Under the pieces are notes generated by a model that saw only the letters and a program-made list of their open reading frames with translations, did no database searches and was not told where the DNA came from. A program made the translations under genes and the position numbers. DNA of 7,332 nucleotides from JBEKDJ01 sp050014415 (GTDB lineage: Bacteria > Desulfobacterota > BSN033 > UBA1163): the NCBI GenBank assembly GCA_050014415.1, contig JBEKDJ010000242.1:1-7332 (forward strand). Reading direction: 5' to 3'. This document shows positions 1-7,332 of this stretch, in pieces (positions within the stretch are counted from its first letter, which is position 1; the number at the start of each line of letters is the position of its first letter).

Positions 1-110
1 TTTCCACAAGACCCTCAATCCAAACAGGCCTTAAACACAGGCATAACCTGGGGTAAAGATTTTTCTGCCCTCCCGCAAATCCGCATCTGTACTCATCTTC
101 CGAACATCGC

Positions 111-137
111 AAAAAGCTCTTTTAAGAATAGGTTTTT
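111..137 (-). terminator. AT-rich terminator-like hairpin, copy A
   Basis: The left arm (111-122) and right arm (126-137) pair at 10 of 12 positions, one of them a G-T wobble, around a 3-nt loop. Read on the minus strand the hairpin ends in a run of five T, as an intrinsic terminator would. The right arm matches copies B and C (AGAATAGG followed by T). The stem is mostly A-T and has two mismatches, so it is the weakest of the three. It lies downstream of an orphan minus-strand promoter at 264-292 and could end a short transcript from it. Confidence 0.35.
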
Positions 138-263
138 ACTAGACCAAACACATATCCGCTCCTAATCCAAAAACTGCACAGCGCCCTCATCGCAAAGTGT
201 AAGGCACAAGTCGCAAGGGGGATTACATCATCTCTAATCCTTCCAGCACCCCATTTTTGAACC

Positions 264-292
264 ACTATAACAGAAAAAGACCATACTGACAA
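264..292 (-). promoter_or_regulatory. candidate sigma-70 promoter with no gene behind it
   Basis: On the minus strand TTGTCA (292-287) is followed after exactly 17 nt by TATAGT (269-264). Each hexamer matches the consensus at five of six positions. Transcription would start near 257 and run left, where no open frame of any length begins. A hairpin with stem 220-225/235-240 and terminator-like hairpin A (111-137) lie in the predicted transcript. The hexamers sit at the edge of repeat copy 1; in copy 2 the -35 is conserved but the -10 has decayed to TAAAGC. It may be a real promoter for a small RNA or a chance match in AT-rich DNA. Confidence 0.35.
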
Positions 293-397
293 TAATTAAG
301 CATTTTTTGTGCCGGGAGGGATTGTTTGTAACTTTTTGATTTAAAAGGTTTTATACCGGAAGGGGAAATTGAGCTGGTCAAAAATCGAACAAAAATG
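264..397. repeat. approximately 135-bp diverged repeat, copy 1
   Basis: This block aligns with 693-830 in the same orientation, with only small gaps. Shared words in the same order are TGACAA (287-292), TTTTTTGTG (303-311), GTAACT (328-333), TTTGAT and CTGGTCAA (374-381). The spacing from TTTTTTGTG to GTAACT is 16 nt in both copies, and the spacing from GTAACT to CTGGTCAA differs by one base. I estimate about 70% identity by eye. Gaps not divisible by three and stops in both copies show the conservation is not of protein. I do not recognise the family. Confidence 0.55.
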
Positions 398-482
398 TCC
401 TAAACCTGGGAGGATGTACGAAACCGATAAGGTGATGGAGGAAAGATAAAAAGATAGGGACATACGGACACGGGGTGATGAA

Positions 483-514
483 GAGATGGTGAGATGGGGA
501 GACGATGAGACGGT
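483..514. repeat. four tandem 8-nt units (GAGAYGRK)
   Basis: Four consecutive octamers read GAGATGGT, GAGATGGG, GAGACGAT and GAGACGGT. They sit at the end of a purine-rich tract running from about 425. Such short degenerate tandem arrays arise by strand slippage. No gene overlaps it, so no phase-variation role can be argued. Confidence 0.6.
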
Positions 515-534
515 GTTTCTGTCCTGACGGTGCC

Positions 535-548
535 ATTAATCGATTAAT
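535..548. promoter_or_regulatory. perfect 14-bp palindrome ATTAATCGATTAAT
   Basis: The sequence equals its own reverse complement over all 14 bases, with no spacer. Perfect AT-rich palindromes of this size are typical binding sites for dimeric helix-turn-helix regulators. No gene start lies within several hundred bases, so it could equally be a relic or chance. The regulator, if any, cannot be named. Confidence 0.3.
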
Positions 549-620
549 TCCAACCATGAGCGATCGGCCTAACCCCTCTAAGGTTACACGTAGAACACGA
601 GGCTTGTGCACCAGGAGACA

Positions 621-651
621 AAAAGCCTGTTCGTTTTGAGAATAGGCTTTT
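621..651. terminator. bidirectional intrinsic-terminator-like hairpin, copy B
   Basis: The arms 621-632 and 640-651 form 12 pairs (11 Watson-Crick plus one G-T) around a 7-nt loop. The stem begins with four A and ends with four T, so it has the form of an intrinsic terminator on both strands. On the plus strand the T run continues with T/A into 656. No gene ends nearby on either side. The right arm shares the 15-mer TTGAGAATAGGCTTT with copy C (636-650 versus 1247-1261). Confidence 0.55.
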
Positions 652-692
652 ATTTTAAGCAGTCATTTGAATCCCCCACCCAGGTCGCCCCT

Positions 693-830
693 GCTTTATC
701 AGAGAAACAACATGCTGACAACTACATAGGAGCGTTTTTTGTGACAAGATGGGTCTCTCGTAACTATTTGATATCAAGACCATTTTGTCCGATTGGCACA
801 ATTAATCTGGTCAAGAATAGACCGAGAATG
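693..830. repeat. approximately 135-bp diverged repeat, copy 2
   Basis: This is the partner of the block at 264-397, in direct orientation about 430 bp away. The shared words are TGACAA (716-721), TTTTTTGTG (735-743), GTAACT (760-765), TTTGAT and CTGGTCAA (807-814). This copy also contains the 10-bp palindrome TTGATATCAA near 770 (on the minus strand), absent from copy 1. A 78-codon plus-strand frame crosses it but starts at GTG without a ribosome site and is not conserved in copy 1. Hairpin B lies 42 bp to its left. Confidence 0.55.
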
Positions 831-986
831 ATAATGGCATGACAATTTGTACTATTCCTAGATCTAATTGGTTGGGAAGTCAAATATTCAATTTCGGATT
901 GGGGATTGTGGAATACAAAACGGAAGTTGTAACTACTCTCTTCTTAGCGGAAGCATGAAAGAGTGGACAGGTTATCACGCCCATTC

Positions 987-1004
987 GTCCTGCAAGGGCA
1001 GGAC
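987..1004. repeat. 7-bp perfect hairpin, loop AAGG
   Basis: GTCCTGC (987-993) and GCAGGAC (998-1004) pair perfectly around a 4-nt loop. No T run follows on either strand, so it is not an obvious intrinsic terminator. The following bases (about 1010-1035) resemble a degenerate GACGCAGAGG-type low-complexity repeat. Confidence 0.4.
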
Positions 1005-1146
1005 TCATTAGAGACGCAGAGGTCGCCGAGAGGGATACTCTCCGGTCTTTAAAGAGATTGGGGAACGCTTCGGGCCCATGAGCGTATCACTGATCTGATT
1101 GTAAGGCTCTGGGGGACTTCGAAACAGAAACCGCATAGCGCAGAGC

Positions 1147-1183
1147 GCCTACCCAGGCCTGCCTGCCGGTAGGCGGGATAGGC
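1147..1183. repeat. GC-rich palindrome cluster (GCCTGCCGGTAGGC type)
   Basis: GCCTACC (1147-1153) is an exact inverted match of GGTAGGC (1168-1174). The nearer GCCTGCC (1161-1167) can pair with the same arm through one G-T pair. TAGGC at 1179-1183 offers a third partner to the first arm. Mutually exclusive foldings of this sort are typical of small dispersed palindromic repeats. The minus-strand frame across it is a by-product of the repeat, not a gene. Confidence 0.5.
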
Positions 1184-1232
1184 AACCATGGCGCAAATCC
1201 TCGACCGTAAAGCGTGAGGGCCGAAAAACAGA

Positions 1233-1261
1233 AAAGCCCATTCTTCTTGAGAATAGGCTTT
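1233..1261. terminator. terminator-like hairpin, copy C
   Basis: The arms 1233-1244 and 1250-1261 pair at 11 of 12 positions, with one C-A mismatch, around a 5-nt loop. It starts with a run of A and ends with three T, so it is terminator-like, better on the minus strand. It shares the 15-mer TTGAGAATAGGCTTT with copy B. No gene ends beside it; fmdB ends about 190 bp upstream on the minus strand, so it could be a distal terminator for that unit. Confidence 0.45.
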
Positions 1262-1289
1262 GTCTTGTGCAAAAGGTGTTGAATAATCA

Positions 1290-1346
1290 CCCCCTCACCC
1301 TGCCCTCCTCCCTTTCTCCAGTAGGGAGAAGGATGGGATGGGAGAT
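1290..1346. repeat. C/T-rich to G/A-rich interrupted inverted repeat
   Basis: A C/T-rich half (CCCCTCACCC onward) is followed by a G/A-rich half ending GGGATGGGAG. The core stem pairs 1312-1319 with 1325-1332 over 8 bp (one G-T pair) around a 5-nt loop. I know this type from intergenic DNA of many bacteria as a dispersed element that gives false frames. The 1287-1484 minus frame is one such by-product. Confidence 0.45.
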
Positions 1347-1419
1347 GCAGCAGAAATTACCGGGGATGACCAGATCTACCAAATCATGATGAATAATCGA
1401 AGGCCTTAGAGCTTCGTTC

Positions 1420-1434
1420 CCGGTGAACCACCGG
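1420..1434 (-). terminator. hairpin just downstream of fmdB
   Basis: CCGGTG and CACCGG pair perfectly over 6 bp around a 3-nt loop, 13 bp past the fmdB stop codon on the minus strand. There is no T run after it, so it is at best a processing or Rho-associated 3' hairpin rather than a classical intrinsic terminator. Confidence 0.35.
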
Positions 1435-1447
1435 TGATCGATTAGTG

Positions 1448-1651
1448 TCAAGAAAATCCCCTCGAGCCACCCACCGGACCACAAGAAGAAGATGATTCCG
1501 ATCCTCTTGAGGAAGAGAAACAGGAGAGCACCTTTTCAGGCTTCTTTTCTCCACAATGGGGACAGGTCAAACTGTCTCCCCCTTCATTAAGGTTCTGATA
1601 CCTCTCAAAAAGCTTTCCGCACTTCCGACACCGATACTCGTAAATAGGCAT
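1448..1651 (-). CDS. FmdB-family zinc ribbon protein
   Basis: The 67-residue product opens with MPIYEYRCRKCGKLFE, the hallmark N-terminus of the FmdB/CxxC_CxxC_SSSS family. Two CxxC knuckles, C8-C11 and C30-C33, would bind one zinc. The tail after VLSCF is rich in serine and glycine with two further cysteines (C44, C57), as usual for the family. The length is typical. The start is firm: AGGAGG lies 6-7 bases before the ATG. The family's role is poorly defined; it was named after a putative regulator in the formamidase/amidase region of Methylophilus and is probably cytoplasmic. It follows the HMA gene by 96 bp in the same direction, with only a 6-bp hairpin at the HMA stop codon, so co-transcription with the metal genes is possible. 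The family call is sure; the function is not. Confidence 0.92.
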   Translation of the reverse strand: MPIYEYRCRKCGKLFERYQNLNEGGDSLTCPHCGEKKPEKVLSCFSSSRGSESSSSCGPVGGSRGFS

Positions 1652-1747
1652 TTCAATCCTCCTTTTACATCACAGATGATAGATCCGAAATACGAAAATC
1701 TCGCTCTCAACAAATCCCAATTGCTGCACAATCTAATCCGTAAAGGA

Positions 1748-1951
1748 TTAATGGGCCACTTGGTACCCTGCCTCTTCAATGGCCTTCTCAATTCGATTCA
1801 ATTCGACTGCCTTTGCGTTATCAAATCGGACCTCTCCTTTCTGCAGGTCCACCTGAACATTCTGAATGCCTTCTAACTTGTTCAGCGCCTTCGTGACTGA
1901 CATCACACAGTGCTGACAACTCATCCCTTTAACCTTCAAAACGGAAGCCAT
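1748..1951 (-). CDS. copZ: HMA-domain metallochaperone, CopZ-like
   Basis: This is a single heavy-metal-associated domain of 67 residues, the full size of a stand-alone CopZ or MerP-core chaperone. The metal site is GMSCQHC (residues 9-15), with C12 and C15 as ligands. The rest follows the beta-alpha-beta-beta-alpha-beta fold, ending AIEEAGYQVAH. Such proteins bind Cu(I), or other soft metals, in the cytoplasm and pass it to a P-type ATPase or a sensor. I chose the ATG at 1951, with GGGAGGAG four bases upstream, over an in-frame TTG at 1972 that would add seven residues covering the ribosome site. There is no signal peptide, which argues against periplasmic MerP. It lies 153 bp downstream of the CsoR-family gene, with no terminator seen between them. 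No copper ATPase is in the window. The metal is inferred, so the symbol is provisional. Confidence 0.85.
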   Translation of the reverse strand: MASVLKVKGMSCQHCVMSVTKALNKLEGIQNVQVDLQKGEVRFDNAKAVELNRIEKAIEEAGYQVAH

Positions 1952-2104
1952 TTTCTCCTCCCTTCTTTTCAATGGTTCTGTCTCTTCGATACCTTCTCAT
2001 TGGTTAGAAAACACTCCAATTATTCCCTTGTTTACGGGTTACCCTGCTGTCATGGAACATTACATAAAGGCTATGAAGTCAAGATTCCACAATCCCCACT
2101 CAAA

Positions 2105-2386
2105 TTACGCCCAGTCGATATATCGGGAGACGACCGTTTGAAAGTCCTTTAAGGTCTCTCCCCGTTTCACTCTTATCTCTTTTTGAGCCCTGTTCAGACA
2201 TTCTTCCATATAAGTCTGAACGATGACCATCCCGGCCTTTTTGAGGGCTGCAGTTGCAGCAGCCACCTGTGCCAGGACATCTTGGCAAGGCGTCCCTTCT
2301 TCCACCATCCTTTGAAGACCCCGCAATTGGCCTTCAATCCTTCTCAATCTCAGCAAAACATCTCTTTTTTGTCTATCTGTCTCCAT
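2105..2386 (-). CDS. CsoR/DUF156-family transcriptional repressor with atypical Cys-Tyr-Cys site
   Basis: The 93-residue all-helical protein has the DUF156 signature LLRLRRIEGQLRGLQRMVEE (residues 11-30), followed by C34, an Ala-rich helix and EECLNRA with C63. These repressors form dimers or tetramers and leave DNA when the ligand binds. The C34-C63 spacing of 29 equals C36-C65 of M. tuberculosis CsoR, but the position of the metal ligand His61 is Y59 here, and the second-shell Tyr is P33. This Cys-x-Cys pattern is closer to persulfide-sensing CstR than to copper CsoR, nickel RcnR or formaldehyde FrmR. The neighbouring HMA gene still argues for a metal. The ATG at 2386 is preferred, with AGGGG six bases upstream. 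An in-frame TTG at 2440 is really the first base of the -35 box. It is probably autoregulated through the operator over its start. The family is sure; the inducer is open. Confidence 0.9.
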   Translation of the reverse strand: METDRQKRDVLLRLRRIEGQLRGLQRMVEEGTPCQDVLAQVAAATAALKKAGMVIVQTYMEECLNRAQKEIRVKRGETLKDFQTVVSRYIDWA

Positions 2387-5300
2387 ACCATACCCCTGTA
2401 TAGTATAATCAATATTAACTATCCCCTCTCTTCTTGTCAAGAGGCATATTTCGTCCGATCAGTTCTACCTTTTCTTCAGGATCGGTTCAGAATAAATGGC
2501 GGTGACCATCTCGTTGCTGTGGTCGGTATCGGTTTCGATCCCGATGGCCGTCACTCCCTCAGGTTCTGCCCCAAAGGCCGTTTTATAGTCTTTTTGGATA
2601 TTCCTTTCCTCGTAAACCCATTGTCCCACCTTACGCTCTCCTGATTCCAGGACGAAAACCATGCATGAGCTCTCTCCGGGATGCTCGAAGATGCGGCCTT
2701 TGGGCAGATGGCTGGCCCAGATGTATTCGATTTTTGGTCCGGGAGGTTCTCCTCCTCCGAACATCTTGAAGCTTTCGCCTTTTCCGAAGGTAACCATGAC
2801 CCGTGCCGCCGCGTCGAATCGGTCCTTTCTTGTCTCGACGGCAGAGCGAACGATGTTCGATACCTTCCACCTCCAGGAGAGGATAGGGAATTTTCTCTTC
2901 TTCTCTTCGACATCCTTAAAGAGTGAGGAACGGCTGCCCAGACTCTCTGCCTTGATGATTCCTCTGCCAGCCTTCGAATATTGAGTAGGAGGAATGGCAA
3001 AGTAGGTGACCACCCTCCAGCCCTCGACCGGCGACTTCTCCTCTGCGGGTTTTTCTGGAGCAGAGGGTCCGAATGGAAGCTGAGCAGAAATCAGGACAAT
3101 CAAAAGGAGAATTAGAGATAGTTTCATTTTCTAAATGCCTTGCCCACTCCTTTGGATTATACATCATATCATGATGGATCGGGTGGAAAATAAACACGGA
3201 CCCAGACATCCCTGACCAATAAGAGCGCTAGAGTGGGCCTATGCAAGGTGACGAGCCGACCCGGGTGTCTTGATAGGATATCGTTTCCCTAAGATTATGG
3301 AAAAAAGCAACTCTCTGGATACCCGATCTATACCGTCTTTGCAGAGGGTATCCCATATCCACCCGGCCAGGAAGGGAAAAGGAAGAATTGAAGGAGGGCA
3401 AGTTCTGTTATAGTCTTGACAGGGGTCTACCGGTAATCTACCATTTCAATGACGAAAGGTGACATCCGGGATACGCTTGGGAGGTTGGTAGTAAAACGTT
3501 TAAGTGTTCCGCTGTGAAGGTTTTCCAGCATGCCCAACCGCCTCTTGGTGTCGTTTTTATGCACCCGTAAGGTAGACATGGCATCAGAGGATCGACACTA
3601 CCTTGCATACTCAAATCTAAGACAGAAGGATGATCGATCATGAGAATTCGGAAACCAGGAAAGGTTCGGGATGGGATCTGGTTTTTGGGCCGGAAAGAAT
3701 CGGGGATTTATCTTCTCGAAGGAGAGAATGGATCCATGATCATTAGTGGGGGCATGAGCTATATCGTCCCGGATTTGCTCCGGCAATTCGAGGAGTTCGG
3801 GATTGAAGAGGAGAGGATAGGAAAGATCCTGATCCTTCACTCCCACTTCGACCACGTGGGGATCGTCCCTTTCTTCAAGCGTCGCCATCCGAACATGGAA
3901 ATCCATGCCTCTGAAAGGGCATGGGAAATCCTTCATACGGAGAAGGCGATAGCGACAGTCAATGAGTTCAGTCGAAGCGTTGCAAAACGGATGGGAAGGG
4001 AAGAGGTCTATTCAAAGTACGATCTGGAGTGGCGGCAGGACGTCTCTGGTAAGACCGTCCGTGAAGGGGACCGAATCGATCTGGGAGGTCTGGAGGTCTC
4101 CATCCTTGAGATCCCGGGCCATTCCTCGTGTTGTATCGCCGGCTGCATAGAAGAGCTCAAGGTTCTTTTCCCCTCGGATGGAGGAGGCATTCCATTCGGT
4201 GAGACGATCGTTGTTGCGGGAAATTCGAACTACACCAGATATCAGAAGAGTCTTGAGAAGCTGAAGAGCCTCGAAGTGGAATACCTCTGCGCCGACCACT
4301 ACGGGTATGTGACCGGAGAAGAGGCCAGGGATTTCATACCGAGGACCATCGAGATGGCAAGGCAGCAACGTGTCCTGATAGAGGAGACCTACCTCCTTGA
4401 TAAGGATATCGATCTGGCTGCCAGGAGATTGACCTCTGCCCTCTACAAAGAGAACCCTGAGTATTTTCTTTCCCCTGAAATCATGCTGGATGTTCATCGC
4501 CAGATCGTTCGGCACATCGCCAGTGTCATGGAAGGAGATTAGTTATCGCAAGCCAGGTCAGAGATTGGCTGTTCAGACGATTGGGCATGCCTGTGGTTTT
4601 TGAAATAGGTAGGCAGACCTGCAAAGGTGATCGGGTTGGTGAAGAAGCCTGAAGTCATGATTTAAGGCCGGAGAACAACTTCATGTCTTGCGTCGGTTAA
4701 TCAATATCACCTCATCAACGATCTCTCCGCAAGAAATACACCTCCATCCAAAATACTCCTCAGATTGTCCGTAAAACTTCTCATAGGATAATGTGCCACC
4801 GCATCTGTCGCATCTCATTTTGTCCTCACCTCCAATTCAAACAACCTCAGTAATAATTTAAGAATCGATCCTCCAAAATTCAATGTCATAATTCAGATTT
4901 TGAAAGAAATAGCAGGAGAGACAGGACGGGAGTGTAAGATTGAGTGGATCCACCTGTTGCAGAAATGGACCCGGACAAATCCCGCCCCCGGCGGGACTTC
5001 GAATGGCGGTTTCTAGGAGATTCAAGGGAAACGGGAGGAATTTGCGTTAATTAACCTATTGATAATGAAATGATTTGAGGGTGCTGGTTCGATAAGAGGT
5101 TCGCCTCGAAGCCTTTCCGACCGGCCTGTCCGGGTTCATGCAACTCACTTTTTGCTACATCTGGGTAGACTTGCCGCTCTCAATAATGGTGAATTCTCAA
5201 ACAGTCGAGCAACGGAACCCAGTCATCCTGAGTCCTACCTGATCGGGACGAAAATCTAATTAAATCAAGATGTTTTTGATTTTTCATACCGTCATAGGCG

Positions 5301-7332
5301 GGATTCAGGGTGACAAGTTGGGACCTTTTACGAGTTCATTTCTGTGCCATACGATTCATCTCATTCTATGGCACCATTTCAAGATCCCTTTGAGAGGCAG
5401 GGTGTTGAGAATGTCTGCGGCTTCGAGCCACCCCCGTCTTGCGACGGCGACTCCAAGGTTGATCATCCACATCTGATCCAAATGGTGTGAATCGGTTCCG
5501 ATCGCCACCCGGATCCCCATCTCCTTTGCTTTCCGACAATGGATGTCATCCAGATCGAGACGCTCAAAGTAGGCGTTGATCTCCAAAGCCTTACCGTATT
5601 TCTCTGCAGCCTCCATCAACTCATCCATCTCCACTTCGTAGGGATCTCTTGCTCCTAGGAGCCTGCCGGAGGGGTGGGCGAGGATATGGATGAGAGGATT
5701 TTCCAGGGCTCGGAGGATCCTCTTTGTCATCTTTCCCTTTTCCTGTTTGAATCCGCTGTGGATTGCTCCTACAACGAGGTCGAGCTTCTCCAAGACCTTG
5801 TCGGAAAGGTCCAACCCTCCATCGGAAAGAATATCGACCTCTGTGCCCTTGAGGACTCGGAAGTTCTTGAATTTCTCCTCCAATTTCTCATTGATTTGAT
5901 CGATCTCCTCGATCTGCTTCATCAGCCTCGATTCATCGAGTCCGTGGGCGATCCGCAGGGATTTCGAGTGATCACAGATCGCGACATATTGATAGCCCCT
6001 CTTCTGGCTAGCCTTGGCAATCTCTTCGATCGAAGAGGTGCCGTCACTCCATCTGGAATGGACGTGAAGGTCTCCCTTGATCTCGGACTCCTGGACGACT
6101 TTGGGAAGCCGGCCCTCCTGTGCCGCCTCGATCTCTCCCCGATCTTCGCGAAGTTCAGGTTCGATCCAATCCATGCTCAGGGACCGATACACCTCCTTTT
6201 CCTCCTTTCCCCCAATCTTTTTCTCCCCTTTGAAGACACCATATTCATTGATCTTGATCCCTTTGGCCTTGGCGATTCCACGCAGTCGGATGTTATGGCC
6301 CTTCGATCCGGTGAAATATTGGAGCGCAGCGCCGTAAGAATCTTCTTCTACCACACGGAGATCGATCTGTGTCCCTCCCTCCACAATGACAGAGGCCTTG
6401 GTCTCTCCAGAGGCTAGGACCTCTCTAACCTCCGGGAGATGAGTGAAGACGTAAAGGATCTTCACGTGATCTGCGGCAGCGGCCAGGATATCAATGTCTC
6501 CGATATTCTCCTTCATCCTTCGAAGGGAGCCGGCCCATTCGATTTTGTGCGACCCTGTCTTCTGCCTTAAGGTCTCGACGATTCGCTTGGCCACAGGGAA
6601 GGCTGTACCCAAGTTCATCCTGCCTTTGCTCTGTTTGAGAAGTTCGATTCCCCGCCTGATATTTTCAACTTTCTTCTCCCCGATGCCGGGAAGGCCGATG
6701 AGGGAACCATTCTCCACTGCCTTTTCAAGTTGGGAGAGATTACCGATACCTTTCTCCCTGTTCAGCATCGACAGGGTTTTCGGCCCCATTCCAGGGATGT
6801 CCATGATAGCGATTAATTCGTCAGATATCCCCTTCTTAGCCTCATCGAATTTGGAGATCTTTCCTGTCTTCAGGTACTCGGCTATCTTCTCGGCCATGCC
6901 TTCGCCGATGCCCGGGACATCCTTCAGCTTTCCCTTCTCAGCGATCTCTTTAATGTCTTGCGTGAGATCACCGATAATGCGCGAGGCCTTCCGGTAGGCA
7001 CTGATCTTGAAGGGATTCTCCGCCTTGAACTCCAGGATATCAGCCATCCCCTCGAAGATGTCGGCCAGTTCTTTATTCTTCATATTTTGTCTCCCTTATA
7101 TGATAAAGGGTATTGTCAAAACCTATTTTCCCTCTCCCCTTGGAGACTGTGTCACAATTCACCGTTCGCCCTTCGACACGCTCAGGACGAACGGCTAAGT
7201 AATTGATTTTAATGCCTGTGTATTTTGCTCCTAATAAGATATCTAGTTTTAATCCTTCTTTGAAATTTGGGATAACTCTCTTTTTGCTTCACTAAATTCA
7301 TCATGGACAGCAGACTCAACCATCTTCATTAT

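Larger units (their letters stand above)
1..1447. other. gene-free, repeat-rich intergenic stretch
   Basis: No open frame here has a convincing start, ribosome site or recognisable product. The longest frames (about 65-80 codons) run through hairpins and repeats and read as low-information peptides. The stretch instead contains two diverged copies of one element, three related hairpins, an 8-nt tandem repeat, a 14-bp palindrome, GC-rich palindromes and a C-rich/G-rich inverted repeat, each listed separately. It looks like a degenerate accumulation zone of small repeats, possibly with a small RNA near its left end. A frame open from base 1 to a stop at 163-165 is not recognisable and contains one of the hairpins. 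Confidence 0.6.

Overview
The window is a bacterial chromosome segment of moderate GC. It carries six confidently read genes, one 45-codon gene that is easily missed, and about 2.5 kb of gene-free DNA rich in hairpins and diverged repeats. The gene families (DUF3047, FmdB-type zinc ribbon, CsoR/DUF156 repressor with a lone HMA protein, bacterial PolX), the perfect AGGAGG-type ribosome sites and the style of intergenic repeats fit a Desulfobacterota (deltaproteobacterial) or similar sediment bacterium. This placement is inference; there is no rRNA or other marker gene here.

Layout. Positions 1-1447 hold no gene I can support. This stretch contains two diverged direct copies of an approximately 135-bp element (about 264-397 and 693-830), three related terminator-like hairpins (111-137, 621-651, 1233-1261), a short tandem repeat, a perfect 14-bp palindrome, GC-rich palindromes and a C/T-G/A inverted repeat. 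From 2440 down to 1448, on the minus strand, lies a probable three-gene unit: a CsoR-family repressor, a CopZ-like HMA metallochaperone and an FmdB-type zinc ribbon protein. It is read from a near-perfect sigma-70 promoter whose transcription start and ribosome site are covered by a candidate repressor operator. Upstream and in the same direction is a secreted DUF3047 protein (3127-2465) with its own TATAAT and an adjacent dyad. A divergent gap of about 510 bp separates it from a plus-strand metallo-beta-lactamase-fold hydrolase (3640-4542). Next comes a minus-strand 45-residue double-CxxC protein (4818-4681). A roughly 540-bp gene-free stretch follows, with a 93-bp imperfect inverted repeat next to the 3' end of polX. 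The minus-strand polX (7083-5356) encodes a complete PolX polymerase with HhH, polymerase and PHP parts. Beyond it are a REP-like palindrome and possibly the tail of another minus-strand gene running off the window.

Functionally, the metal/thiol unit (repressor, chaperone, zinc ribbon) looks self-regulated. Its repressor has Cys-Tyr-Cys where copper sensors have Cys-His-Cys, so its inducer is uncertain. PolX is a DNA repair enzyme with no obvious functional link to its neighbours. I saw no transposase, CRISPR array, tRNA or rRNA. Nothing here is a clear new multi-gene system. The most interesting signals are the repeat/hairpin family in the first 1.4 kb with an orphan promoter, the atypical CsoR-like sensor, and the small zinc ribbon gene.
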